Shown: one piece after another, positions 36,529 through 48,000 of the stretch
How positions within the stretch are numbered: the stretch's first letter is position 1
How the letters are laid out: the number at the start of each line of letters is the position of its first letter
The notes under the pieces: model-generated
The model's database searches: none
Told to the model about the DNA's origin: nothing
What the model saw: the letters and a program-made list of their open reading frames with translations, nothing else
Made by a program: the position numbers and the translations under genes
Assembly: GCA_964017065.1 (NCBI GenBank)
Contig: OZ024791.1
Span: 7,120,547-7,184,546 of the forward strand
Origin: Haliclona indistincta
Taxonomy: Eukaryota > Porifera > Demospongiae > Haplosclerida > Chalinidae
Reading direction: 5' to 3'
DNA length: 64,000 bases

Positions 36529-36898
36529 ATGAGTAGTGTGGGTGGGGCTAGAGTATGTCCTCTGTGCTCCTCACGAGGAGTGGTCAGCACTCTCAAGCTG
36601 TACCAGCTCAACGAGAATGAAGCAGTGTACATGTGCCCTAGCAAACAGGTTCAAAAAATTTACAATTATAATATTAGACATTGTTAATTTCTTCCTCATC
36701 AGTGTCCATACCCAATAGGAGTCTGTGATCCTGTACATGTGTTGGAAAACCAACCAGTGCTTGAATTGAAACAACAGGACGTGAATATAACATGTATGCA
36801 TTATCTCTATTAGTTTATACACGCGTGATAGTAACATTAAATTTTCTTCAATTGCAGCAGCACCGAACACCACTCCCAACAATAGCAACCAAAACTGA
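36529..36898 (+). CDS. Small protein with USPL1-N-terminus-like zinc motif (83 aa)
   Basis: Three exons (36529-36648, 36703-36793, 36858-36898) join in frame to 83 codons. The first two encode VCPLCSSRGVVSTLKLYQL, then YMCPSKQ and CPYPIG. This CxxC...C...CxYPIG arrangement resembles the short N-terminal zinc-binding segment of the SUMO isopeptidase USPL1, but no protease domain follows. The C-terminus is a short Asn/Thr/Pro-rich tail (APNTTPNNSNQN). It could be a free-standing paralogue of that zinc module or a small transcript-associated factor; the function is unknown. Three exons that stay in frame across clean GT/AG junctions, together with Cys conservation, support a real gene. Confidence 0.65.
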
Positions 36899-36978
36899 CC
36901 ATATCAAGCTAATAATGAACAATTATAAACAGTCACAGGTTATATTACTAGTAAACTGGTTAGTATCAAGTCTATATG

Positions 36979-39900
36979 TCAGTTCCAGCACTTGAATTTA
37001 AAAAATGCTTGAAGCTCTGGATTGTCAATGTCCTTGTTGTGTACGCCAGCATACACTTGCTTCAGAAGAGGTGACTTGAATTTTGCTTCGAGTATGCTCA
37101 CATTTTTTTCTAGCACAGCCAGGCCCAGCGCTCTTCCCATGGCTATCATACTGACTGGCAGACGAGGGTTGTCATAGCTTTCGCTAGTCATCAGTAGCTG
37201 CACTATCTCTCCGTGAAGATAAGCATCGTCGAAAGATGGTGGATCACTGAATGGAAAACTGGAGTAAACCTCTACAGCAGCGATTGGATCAGTCCGTTTG
37301 AGGAGGTCACCAAGCTCTATGTATGCGTCATGCACATCTGGAGATATTTTGATGACTTCGCGATATAGGCTGATGCACTCTTCAGATGGTTTACCGTCTG
37401 CTTGATGGTTGAGTACTCGCGCTAGTCCTAGTCGAGGGTGATAGGTAGGTATAGATGGTAGTGATTTGCTAGACTCGGGTGCTGGTTGACTAGCTGGTGA
37501 TGATTCAGCTGCTGGTTTCGGCTGCTGCTTAGTCTCTGCTGGAGGTTGTTTGATAGCTTCTGTTGATTTAGTTCCAGCCTTGAGATCACCAAGAGTAGCC
37601 ACACCCTTTCCTCCAGGCTGGGATCTAGGAGGTGTTGGTTGTCCTCTTCCTCTCCCACCAGGTGCTGCTCTGTTTCCAACAGCAGGTGCTGGCTGACGTC
37701 CAGCGCCTGGTTTGCTAGCAGCAGCAGGCTGTCGACCAGCGGCTGGTTTACTAGCAGCTGCAGATTGTCGACCAGCAGCTGGTTTAGTTGGCGCTGCTGC
37801 TGCTGGCTTAGATGGTGCTGTTGATGTTTTACCAGCAGTGGTTGCAGCACCAGGTCCTCTTCTTGCTGCTGTGGTACTAGCTGGTTTGACAGGCTGTTTG
37901 CTACCTGCATTTGGTTTAACAGCAGCTGCGGACTGCTTGCTAGCTGCAGGCACAGTTGAGGAGCTGTTAGATGCTTGCTTAGTAGCTTGCTGCCACCATT
38001 GCTGTTGCTGGAGGTGAGATGGTATTCCTGCTGCAGAGCCATTAGCTTCTACACTGAGACTAGCTCTGAAGCTAAGTTCAGCATTTGTCAGCCATTGTTT
38101 ATCAGCAGTGATATCATACTGCATCAGCTGACCATTGCCAAGATGAGTGAGTGCCACACAGCTGGTTGGCTGGAGTTGCACTCCTGTTTGAAACACCTGT
38201 ACACACCATTATACATTTAGTATTACATACCAAATATATCAACTCACCTCCATTTGTAGCTTACACAGTTCAGTAGTACCGGGCAGCTGACAGTGACTAA
38301 TAATGGCTGACAATTGCTGACAGAGAGAGGAAGCATTGCTGTCCTTTTTCTGGTAACTCATCTCTAGCAGAGCAGCTCGAGACCGGATCAGAATCCACAG
38401 CAACTGCTTGTGAGTGGATCCCTTGTGGATACCAGGTGAATCAGAAAACAGTCTAGCAGCTTGTAGCAGACAGTGAACAGCAGTGAGGTAGCCGTGACCG
38501 CCATGACGAGCTAACAGCAAGAATGCCTCACCCTATAGAGAACCAGGCATAGCACAGTACTAGAGATTATGATGTCACTCACTATCAGTGTGTTAGTGGG
38601 TCGCCAAGTGTTAGCACTGTGCAGTGAGGTCGGCTTGCTGCCTGGAGACTCAGCAATCTTTTCTCTCTCGCTGAGATAGTGAGTGAGCCCGTGACTGAGC
38701 AACAGTGCTGATGGAGAGGAAGACGAGACTAGAGCAAGGCCGAGACACATCAGTGTGTCAGGATCAGTAGGTTTGATGCTGGCAGCAGTCACTAGACAGC
38801 TCTTAGCTGTGTCAGTGTCTCCCAGTAGCAAACTCAGACGGCCGAGATGAAACAGAGCTGAATGGTCCGAGACATTGACCGTCACAGCATGCTGGAGTTT
38901 CTCCTTTGCTCGTGTCAGTGGACCTTCAGTACTTGTTGAATACGCTCCCTTTTCAGCCTTTAAGATTGAGGATACATTACTAGCATAATGCATCAGTATC
39001 ACAATACCTGTAAAGCTCGTTTTGATTTCCAGGCATACAGTTGTTGTACATGTTCAGCTTTGTGCTGCTGTCCTGACTCCTTGAGCTGGTGATACTCTTT
39101 GTCGACTGCCATCAGCTGCTGGGCTAGTGTTGCTGTCTTGGGAACACCGTGAAGACGACATATTGCTTGGAATTCCTCCTCCTTCGAGCTGAGTTCAGCT
39201 GCACTCTCCTCAATTGCATCCTCTGTAGACTAAAAAATAAATGAATTTGAAATAAAGTCAAGTGGTATTTTGCATCTTCACCTCTTGTTCTATACCGTAC
39301 ATGTCCTCACAGTAGAACAGCTCTTCCAGTATGAGTGCTAAGCCGACGTGACCTCGTGAGTCAGACGGAGAGAGGCTGATTGCAGTTGCATAGCATGATG
39401 CAATGTCCATGAGCTGCTCTCTTGTGTCAGCTGGTCTGCCCTCTGGAGCTCCTATAAAAAAGAATACAAACTAAAACACAGTTCATTCTTAGTCATCTAC
39501 CATTCTGTCCAAGTTGACTAATGTATTTCTCCTTGCGCTGTTCTGCTATCTTCAGCACTGCCTGACAGTCACCTGAAAGTGTCGAGTTGACTAGTCGCTT
39601 TTGCCAAGGCGCCACTTTCACCTAGTGAAGTTAAGACAAAATAATAATGAACTACTGATGATGAGGAAAGAGGTCACCTCAAATTTGAGAGGGGCACCGG
39701 ACAATGAAGACGAGCAGGAGAGCTTCTTGTGTGTTTCCATGAGTGCAGGGGGAACCTTCTTACTGCACTCAGAGCACGCCTGGAGGAGCATAGCTATCAT
39801 CTCACTCATACACACACCACACTCTCACCTGTTGCTGTGGTTCTGTCTTGCTAGCATGCTTAGCTACTAGCTGACTAGGCAGCTTTGCAATCGGTCCCTC

Positions 39901-40794
39901 CAGAACACCATAAGGCGTGTGACATTGTGCAGAAAGGCTCGACAGTTCCTTGTCTGCATCAAAGTCCAACATCAACCAGTTCTCTCCCAGTATGGCACCA
40001 GTCAGTGGATCGGTCTTGCTGATCTTGGTCACCTCCTCCACACACCTCCAGCAGTACGTGATGTTGCTGGTTCCTCTCACTCTGCAGACGCAGTGAGCAA
40101 CACCGCCACAAACACCACATTTGTACTTGGTTGAATCATCCTTCAGCATCAGTTCGTATGGACAGCGAGTCCTTATGGTTGTCAAGTTGTAGATGGCGGT
40201 GTTCTTGCCGCTCACAGAGCTGACGGCTACCTCCAGCAGTGAGTGACCTGCACTGATGGTTGCTGCGCCCACTGCTCCTCCATCCTTCATTGTCACTTTC
40301 ATGGCGGGGTCTTCTGTACTGGTTCGGAGAGTGATGGAGTCCGAAGAGCACGGCAATAAGCAGTAGTAGTCGTGCACGTTGGGAGAGAAAGATGGTCGCA
40401 GTGTGCCGCTCGATACATCCAGTGAGGACAAACAAGCATCGTCAGCAGACAGTCTGCGAATAGATATAGCATAGTTCTTGTTCGTCTTTCCGTCTTCTGC
40501 TGTCACTACGACCTCCACGACCACTGTTCGGCCTTCGACTAGTTTCACTGTCCTGCCCTCAGCCGCATCGCCCTGAGGGCAGAAAAACAGTATTATATAA
40601 AAGATGGCTGCCCGAGGCAATCGGCAACTTACTTTAACAGTACATGAAGCTCCTGCGTCGCTTGTTAATGGCGTTAGTTTTACTTCTGCTACGCTGCTTG
40701 CTACAGTGATTGAGTACTGCAGTACATCTGGACGAAACTTCGGCACTAGTTTTCCCGGGGCCACGCGCAGCTTCTGCAGATCAGCGTTATCCAT
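36979..40794 (-). CDS. Cadherin-like beta-sandwich plus TPR-type repeat protein, function unknown
   Basis: I do not recognise this gene. The N-terminus (MDNADLQKLRVAPGKLVPKF) and a second unit (CLSSLDVSSGTLRPSFSPNV, then HDYYCLLP) look like two cadherin-like beta-sandwich domains with the typical 'L..L..S.G.L.P.F.p....Y' pattern. A Cys-rich segment follows (CGVCGGVAHCVCRV, then YCWRCVEEV), and a second small Cys/His cluster (ACSECSKKVPPALMETHKK). Helical TPR-like repeats fill about 39500-38240 (SALFHLGRLSLLLGDTDTAKSCL, DTLMCLGLALV) and the C-terminus (ISLYREVIKISPDVHDAYIELGDLL). Between them is a long Ala/Pro/Lys/Gly/Gln-rich disordered tract (about 37450-38000). It has no signal peptide or membrane segment, so an intracellular scaffold is plausible. 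Confidence 0.68.
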
Positions 40795-40887
40795 TGCAAG
40801 TGACCATAGTAACAGATACGCCCACTACTAGTACGACACACCCATAGTCAGTAGATAAAACAGAGATAAAAAATAAATATGGCCTAA

Positions 40888-42082
40888 TCAATCATCATCA
40901 TCACTTCCAATAACAGGTTCTGACAACTTTGCCTTCTTACGGGCTAAATAACGGTCTTTAGCTGATAATACAGTAGTATCTGTGGATCGCTTGGCAGATG
41001 CTATTCTCCGTTGTTCTAGCTTAGCAGCAGCAATCTCAGCAGCAGAAGGAGGTTCTGGTTCAGGACTAGATGATGGTGCAGTATTCTCATGAACAGGAGA
41101 GGTGCTAGGTGAAGGGTTCATCTCTTTATCATCTCGCAATGGACTACCATTAGATCTATCACATGCTGCTGCATCTTCTTCCTCTGTTGCCTTCTTCTCT
41201 GTCGGTTTTTCCATAATTATACTAGTAGTTGCACTGACTGGTTTCTCTTGAGCAGTTTGGTTAAGCAAGTGTTGATAGAATCTGCTCATATCTTTCTGCT
41301 TTGTAACATCATTAGCCTCTACGGGAGAAAGAGAATCAATTCGACTTGTGCAGAGAACAAGCACACTCACTCACCTTCTATTTCTGCTTCTCTTCTCAGC
41401 CGTTCCTCCATAGCAGCTCTCTCAATCATCTCTTTCTTGTATGCCGATGTCATGAAAGCCTCCTTATCAGCAAACATGTTTCCCTCTGCTTCTCTCTCTT
41501 TCTGAACTTTGCGTTCAAAACAGATATCTTGTTCACGTTTTCTCTCCACAGCAGCTTTTTTCAATACTTGAATGTAACGTGGCTATAAAATGCGGATGAA
41601 CAGATCGTGATCAGCTGTATAGTTGATACCTTGTAGTCCTTATTGACTTGTTTCTTAGCTTGGGCTTGGATCTTGTTTTGCTGCATGTTATCATATACAG
41701 TGTCGTATTCAAATACAGTGGGGTCCTCACTGAGTGCTGATTGTAACAGCTCACGGGTCTGGATTGGTGGATGAAAGTTTTATCTTAACTATCATGATAC
41801 CATTATACATACAGCTTTAGCTTCTAGCTTTCTCTTGCCTTCTCTCGCAAGAGATGTGTTTACTTCAGTCCTTACATCTTCCTGACCAACAACAGACCAT
41901 GTAGACACATGTCAAGAGAATTTTCTTACCTCGTCACTCGAGTCTCCAAACACAGAAGGTCGTTTAGTTGGTTGTTTTTCCTTGGTACGTTTATTGAGAA
42001 CCAATCCGTACTGTCTGCAGTGAAGAGGATACCAATACTTGTAGGATACATCAGTTTGTTTGACTCACTTGCTAGTCGCCAT
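40888..42082 (-). CDS. NSRP1: NSRP1, nuclear speckle splicing regulatory protein 1
   Basis: NSRP1 (CCDC55) is a nuclear-speckle protein that modulates alternative splice-site choice. The start MATSKQYGLVLNKRTKEKQ and the following RPSVFGDSSDEE match the conserved NSRP1 N-terminus. The core DPTVFEYDTVYDNMQQNK, then YKPRYIQVLKKAAVERKREQ, FADKEAFMTSAYKKEMIER and DVTKQKDMSRFYQHLLNQ are the family signature. The C-terminal half is a Glu/Ser/Pro-rich, disordered, Lys-rich tail ending GSDDDD. It lacks a long RS domain. The gene is divergent from GID8, with 42 bases between starts. Confidence 0.92.
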
Positions 42083-42124
42083 GACAGATGGGCGTTAAAA
42101 AGAGCACCAACAACTGCGCTTTAA
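42083..42124. promoter_or_regulatory. Bidirectional promoter region NSRP1 / GID8
   Basis: The 42-base interval between divergent ATGs contains a GGGCGTT box (42090-42096). This is the tightest non-overlapping divergent pair in the window. The role is inferred from position. Confidence 0.6.
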
Positions 42125-42962
42125 ATGGAATCAATCACAACAATGTCCTCCTTTTCGTCCTCTCGAATAACCTTTGCCTCTTCGTCTACTTCTTCTCTTT
42201 CCTCAGCTGCTCCTGCTTCTGATACTAATATTACTACTGATCAAGAAACCTGGGAAGACAAGGTACATTAATCATTATGTAAACTAGCTGTCCTTATAAT
42301 TTACAACACCTTTATAATGTATATAACAGGTTAGAGACACTCATGTACCCAGAGGAGACCTCAACAAGGCTGTAATGGAGTACCTGGTGAAGGAGGGATT
42401 TAAAGAGGCTGCTCTAGAGTTCCAGAAAGAGACAGGTATTGACCCAGGACTGGATGGAAATGTAATGGACCAACAGATATCGATTCGGAAAGCAGTGGAA
42501 AGTGGAGATGTTTCAAGTGCTGTTGAGACAGTGAATGAGCTGGATCCAGAGATTCTGGACACAAGCGCACAACTGTTTTTCCACCTTCAGTTGCAGCAAC
42601 TGCTGGAATATATTAAAGTTGGCGACATTGATGCAGCATTGACATATGCTCAGCAAGAACTATCGGCTAGAGGGGAAGAAAATACCGAGTTTCTTCAAGA
42701 GCTAGAACAGGCACTTGCACTGCTAGCATATGATGATCCATCTAATTCTCCATTTAGCAGTCTGTTGGAGCACTCTCAAAGATTGAAAGTGGTCAGCGAG
42801 TTGAACACTGCTATTTTGGCTAGCCAGCATAAGGATGGCACTACTCAACTGTGTAACGCCATGAAACTAGTATTATGGTGCCAGCAGCAACTCGAGAAGA
42901 GGAACATTTCGTTTCCAAAGCTTAACAATGTCACAGATGGTTTTGTTACCCACCCACAGTAG
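42125..42962 (+). CDS. GID8: GID8 / TWA1, CTLH E3 ligase subunit
   Basis: GID8 is a scaffold subunit of the CTLH/GID ubiquitin ligase. Two exons (42125-42262 and 42330-42962) join in frame to 256 codons. After a Ser/Thr-rich extension of about 30 residues, the LisH motif (LNKAVMEYLVKEGFKEAALEF) is followed by a CTLH domain (IRKAVESGDVSSAVETVNEL, then FHLQLQQLLEYIKVGDIDAA). The CRA domain contains FLQELEQALALLAYD, SPFSSLLEHSQRLKVVSEL and MKLVLWCQQQL. Human GID8 is about 228 residues, so the Ser-rich N-terminus accounts for the extra length. A later ATG (42143) is possible. Confidence 0.94.
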
Positions 42963-43022
42963 CGTTAAACAGTACAGCAGTATTAATCATAATTTTCATG
43001 TAAAAAATTGTTGCTTTTGTGA

Positions 43023-44939
43023 CTAATGCATGATCGTCTGAGCTTGTTCGGGTGTGTGCTGAAGGTACTGGCTACAGTTATCTGCACCAACAGCTGCTGC
43101 TATTGAACTGTGAATCTGATGATAAGCAGTTAGAAAAAGCTCAATAGACTTCTTTCTGAGTGAGTCTCTTGCTCGGCTACTTGATAGCATGTCCAGTTGG
43201 GAGAGGAGAAAGGTGTCGGGACCCGAGAGAAAATCAGTCAGATTAGAATTAGAGCTCTGAAGAGCAGTAAGAGCCTCTGGAGTGATTTGTTCTCCTGCCT
43301 GTGACATCTTGTAACAGTCAATTAAGCCGGTTGCAACCAGGAAATGGCTGGCTTGCTGGTCAACCAACATGTCCATGTGTGCTTGCATTTGAGCATCTAG
43401 CTTTTCAAGAGCCAGCTCTGTAAACTCATAGAGAGAAACAGTCGTGTGGATGAGGTACAAACAGTTGGTCATATACACCGCCATGTCTACAGCGTGAAGG
43501 GCAGATGCAGATTCGTGACAGTACTGGATCATTGGTTCCAGACACGTGGAAAGAATATTGTGCAGGTCTTGCCTATGATCCTGAGCAGTATTCACACTAA
43601 TATCATGAGCAGACAGTATGGACTGTACAATTGACAGGAGTTCTGTTAGTCTCAAAGGAGGAGCAAGCTGATCAGTGGGGGTTTCATTGCTCTCCAGCAG
43701 TTTAGTAGTGTGCACTGTTAGACAACTAAAGAACATCTTAGACTGGAGCTCTGTCAGCTCTTTGACAGCAACAATGAGTGGAGCTGCAGGAAGGAGGATA
43801 TCTCCAAAGACACTGGAGTAGTATCGCACCAGGTTGACTAACTGATAGGCAGTGACAGGATCACGTGTTGCTAACAGTACCTGTTCTACTCTCACCTTCA
43901 GTGGACGACAGGCTCCCTCTGTGATAGAGCCCAGTAGTGAAGATACAGACTCGATATCTTCTTCGCCTAGCAACCCACTGATGTGATCTTTCTCAGTAGC
44001 TAGTGCTTGGTGAAGCCAGCTAAGCATGTCACCAACGTATCGTGTAGGATCATGCGATACTAGCTCAATTGGGCGACCTCCATTGTTGCCTCGCGTTAGA
44101 GCATCTATGAAAGATTGTACAACTGCTCCTCTCCTTGCCAGCACATACTCATCGACGCAGTACTTGTAGAGAATTGCTCGCTCTTTCAACTGATTAAGTG
44201 CTCTGCACAGAACCGAGGAGGAAGTGGGCAAGTCTCCAGTCATAGAACGACACTGAGACTGCGTCCAGTGATACAGACGCTCATAGCCCTCTTCAAGACG
44301 CATTGCCATACGCTCCATAATCTCTAGACCCGCTCGTTGCTGGCTGGATCGAAGAAGAACCTTGCAATCTTCATGTATGCTCTGAACATGGTGCAGCACA
44401 TCAAAGAACTCATTGTCAATTTTTCTGCTGTTAGCTCCAGACGAGAGAATTAGAACTTCATCATCCGATAACTGAAATCGTTTTAGGAACTTGTCTACTA
44501 CAGCAGCCTTCATTTCCAACTTTTTACCTTTTGCTTTCATTTCTGATGTCTCTCTAAGCAGACCCGAAGTCTTGGCTTTGGTGTCATCGAGGCGGAGCTG
44601 CATATCCTTACAGCACGCCTTCATGGCTGCCACTTCTTCATGAATTCCCTCAACATGCGAAGCCAAGCGACCCAGTAACACACAGAAAGACTCGCTTAAA
44701 GCAAGATTTCTTCTCTCCAAGTCGCTGCGGAGATTCCTTCTCGTCTGAAGAGTGTTCTCGCCCATAAACTCCGATAAAACTCGCAGCGCCTCTATCGTGT
44801 CCTTGTCTTCGTCATATCTGCTGTCTAAAATTCTGCTCAATTTCTTGGATAGCGGGTTTGGTTGAGGCACTTTTCCTGTCTCTTGCTTCTTACTGGTTTC
44901 TGTCTTCTTTTCAGTCGTGATTGCGGCCATTTTTCTCAT
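43023..44939 (-). CDS. COG6: COG6, conserved oligomeric Golgi complex subunit 6
   Basis: COG6 belongs to lobe B of the COG tether for retrograde intra-Golgi transport. One uninterrupted frame encodes about 638 residues, close to the human length. Recognisable blocks are NPLSKKLSRILDSRYDEDKD, EALRVLSEFMGENTLQTRRN, LRSDLERRNLALSESF, VDKFLKRFQLSDDEVLIL and SHDPTRYVGDMLSWLHQALA. The N-terminus carries the coiled-coil region expected of COG subunits. The ATG at 44939 (MRKMAAITT) is used; the ATG at 44930 (AAAATGGCC context) is equally plausible. It is the only long gene in the window without introns. Confidence 0.94.
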   Translation of the reverse strand: MRKMAAITTEKKTETSKKQETGKVPQPNPLSKKLSRILDSRYDEDKDTIEALRVLSEFMGENTLQTRRNLRSDLERRNLALSESFCVLLGRLASHVEGIHEEVAAMKACCKDMQLRLDDTKAKTSGLLRETSEMKAKGKKLEMKAAVVDKFLKRFQLSDDEVLILSSGANSRKIDNEFFDVLHHVQSIHEDCKVLLRSSQQRAGLEIMERMAMRLEEGYERLYHWTQSQCRSMTGDLPTSSSVLCRALNQLKERAILYKYCVDEYVLARRGAVVQSFIDALTRGNNGGRPIELVSHDPTRYVGDMLSWLHQALATEKDHISGLLGEEDIESVSSLLGSITEGACRPLKVRVEQVLLATRDPVTAYQLVNLVRYYSSVFGDILLPAAPLIVAVKELTELQSKMFFSCLTVHTTKLLESNETPTDQLAPPLRLTELLSIVQSILSAHDISVNTAQDHRQDLHNILSTCLEPMIQYCHESASALHAVDMAVYMTNCLYLIHTTVSLYEFTELALEKLDAQMQAHMDMLVDQQASHFLVATGLIDCYKMSQAGEQITPEALTALQSSNSNLTDFLSGPDTFLLSQLDMLSSSRARDSLRKKSIELFLTAYHQIHSSIAAAVGADNCSQYLQHTPEQAQTIMH

Positions 44940-45068
44940 TAACAATTTAGATTGAAGGGGCTTTATGAGTTTATCATATTTGAATTTCCCGCCCGTGTGT
45001 GTTAGTCAATGTTTACGGTATGACACGTGGTCGCTTGTTGTTTTGCTTGCCACGGGGCCTCGGCCACA
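44940..45068. promoter_or_regulatory. Bidirectional promoter region COG6 / TDRD12
   Basis: A 129-base interval separates the divergent starts. It contains an E-box CACGTG at 45024-45029, with the second base pair of the site flanked as tgacacgtgg. It would couple a housekeeping gene to a germline/stem-cell piRNA factor. The role is inferred. Confidence 0.55.
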
Positions 45069-48000
45069 ATGGAGACAGGACTTTATCAAATGACAATACT
45101 GCGTGTAAGCTAGAGGTTGAGAGTTATTTCAGTCGTTGTTTTTGTTTATACTGTCTTATAAAGGTTGTTTCTGATGGGGGTGTGTGGACTACCACCTCTC
45201 CTGTCGGCGCAGAACGTGATATCGAGAGAGCTGCTTGTGCTATTGTTGAATCACAGCTAGTGAATGACTCTGAAGTACCGTCACGTGACGATATATGTCT
45301 AGTAGAAAAAGAACGCGGTCGATGGTGCCGTGCTAGAGTTGTGAATCTACTGAAGTCTCTCTCTCATGGCATAGTGGCTGAGTGAGTAGCTTGTTTGCTG
45401 TGCTGTTTTATTTTTGAAGTCATTACATAAAAAGCTATGTAGCCGGTAGTGTGATACACACGTGGTAACACCTACTTGTAGTCTGTAACTGTAGTCTCCA
45501 CCTTATAGACCATTTTAGGCGCTAATAGGCGCGAATGTTTGGACCGCCACTTTGACGGTATTGTGCTGCTGGAAAAACACAAGATATTCGTTTCTTTGTG
45601 CGCTTGGCTGGCTAATTTCAACTTGCAAGCGATTGAATATTACTTTGCAAGCTTAAGAGTTTACAAACGAACATTACTGCCACAATCTCGGTCAAGAAAG
45701 CGAAGTTAGCAAGCAGTTGACTGCTAGAAACTGGTCCAGTTTTGCTGCTGTTCTGTATCAGCCAAGCTATTATCGATTGGACTGTTCGATCAAGGCCGCT
45801 ATCCAGTATTGTTTGCTACCATGATGTAGTTGCTCGTAGACACAGTGTGCCAGTAAACTCGAACAAAATGTCAGTAGTTTCGTTCCATATTTCCCGCTTT
45901 GCTGGCTGTTCGAGAGATAGAAACGCACGTTTTCAAACTCTAGTGACTCATATAAGCAATCTACTTTCGCTTGTGTGTGCAAAGTACCTAGCTAAGCACG
46001 CAAAACGAGACGAAATCTTGTGTTTTGCCTGCAGCACAATACCGACAAAATGGTGGCGTCGACACGGTCATGTCCGGTGTTGTACGGGCGCGCGCGGGAA
46101 AACGATTAGCGACTAAAATGGTCTATATTAGTCTAGTTTGCTTTCCCTTTCCCAAAATTTGACCATCTAAAAACAAAAACCTCATAGTAGACATTTTTTA
46201 CATGTGTGTCGTGCTACTTTGTTCATAGTGGGTATTCCACACTTAATAACAATACTCTTGCTTTCACTCTAGGCTGTTTCTTATTGATAGCGGTGAGACA
46301 GTCAGTAAACCACTGACGGATCTATTGTGTCTAAATGAGGAAGATGATTTGTTGTTGGCTCCTCCGCTGGCTCAGAAATGCATGCTAGCCAGCATCCGTC
46401 CTGTCGGTGCCTACAAACCATCATGGGCCTCCCAAGTGATGGAGTGTCTGTGTTCAGCCGGTGGTCATACATATGAGGGTGGAGGTGTGAGTGTGCTTGC
46501 TTTGGATACTGATGATGGGGTAGAGCTATGGAACAAATGGAGCGATGGAACAGGCATAGTACATAACATAATATACTCACCATAGCAGTCATGTGTTTGT
46601 GTGTGGTAGGTCAATCTCAATGCTGCATTAGTGGATGCTGGTTTATACACTAAAACCTCATCCACTACGACGCCATCACCACCAAAGCAACACAAATCTC
46701 CCAGTAAACAGCCGCCACCATTACTCGATGATTCAGATGATTCATTGCTCCAATCTTCTCTGGTAATCCAGTGTCTGACTATTGCTCTCATGTGTTGCTT
46801 GCTTTTCAGATTCCAGACTCTCAGTCAAGTTCTGGAACATCTTACAAAAGTGTTTTTACAATGACAAGCAAAAAATTGAATCCACATTGTTCACTCAATG
46901 AGCCTCGTTTTCATCGCTCGTTGTGTTCAGTAAGTGTTCAGTTCATTGCTATTGGCACCTCTAAATTATCATGATTTTAGATTCTCAAAGAACGTGGGTT
47001 CGTGAACCCCACAGCTGTGCAGGGCTGTAGCTGGCCGTACCTGCTCGATCACAGTGATTGCATGATGGTTTCTCCTCACAAAACTGGCAAGACACTAGCG
47101 TATCTTCTTCCATTGATCACACTCATCGCAGAGGAATTAGACTCCAGTTATGAGGTACTTGTCTGCATGATGGATTTCACTTCTTACATGCTGTCTATCT
47201 GTAGCCTAATCTAGTGGTACTGGTGTCAACCAGTTTCAAGGCGTGGCTGGTCAGTAGCCAAATCAGTATTTTGCTGTCATCTATAAGCGCCGAGAAGAGA
47301 TTTCGGTAAGAAGTGAAATTGTGTAATTATTTTGCGAATTTTGTTTTTCTCTCCAGTGTGTGTGATCTGTATAATGGTACAGAGTCAAATGCTATCAAGC
47401 AGCTAATGAACGGCGTTGATGTCATCGTGGTAACACCTCCTGCTCTCATTAGAATGATGAAGAAGAGCCACTTGTCCTTAGAGAAACTGCGTCACCTGGT
47501 AACAGCCCACTGTCCTGCTCCTCACACTACCATACCTCTCTCTCTAGGTACTGGACGATGCTGAGATACTGCTCGAGTTGTTTCCTAGTGATGTCGCTAC
47601 TGTGGTTCAGCTGTATGATGCTGTTGTAGCTTGGAGAGAGAGGAAGGGGCATCCTCCGTGCCGCCATCTTGTAGCTACAGCCACACACTATTCTCCACTG
47701 CTAATGTCAGCTGTGAATACCTGGTGGAGAGACCCGATTGTGATCATAAATGGATCGGATGAACTGCTGATTTCAAAGAAAGTATCACTGGTATGAACGA
47801 AACTGTATTTTCTCTTTATTTTTTTTCTGTTACGTAGCAAGTGCATCATGTAATGGAGGACCAGTTAGCGCATACAGCAGCTAGTATGCTGGTGGGTCTG
47901 ACAGAGAAGCATCAGTGGGCAGAGGAAGGGCCTGTACTTGTGTGCGCTGGGAGCAGAGCGCAGGCTTTAAGCCTAGTAAAAGTAAGTGGATATGTTGCTT

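Noticed and set aside
37428..38042. 204-codon Gln/Leu-rich minus-strand frame
   Set aside because: It is a frame-shifted reading of the Ala/Pro/Lys-rich linker of the cadherin-like/TPR gene.
40604..40831. 75-codon + strand frame starting MAARGNRQLTLT with a good start context
   Set aside because: It is antisense to the first exon and intron of the cadherin-like/TPR gene and has no recognisable domain. The AAGATGGCTGC context is noted but may be a YY1 site only.
45742..46116. 124-codon frame inside the TDRD12 intron
   Set aside because: It lies entirely within the MITE-like element, lacks similarity to transposases or other proteins I know, and has no domain pattern.
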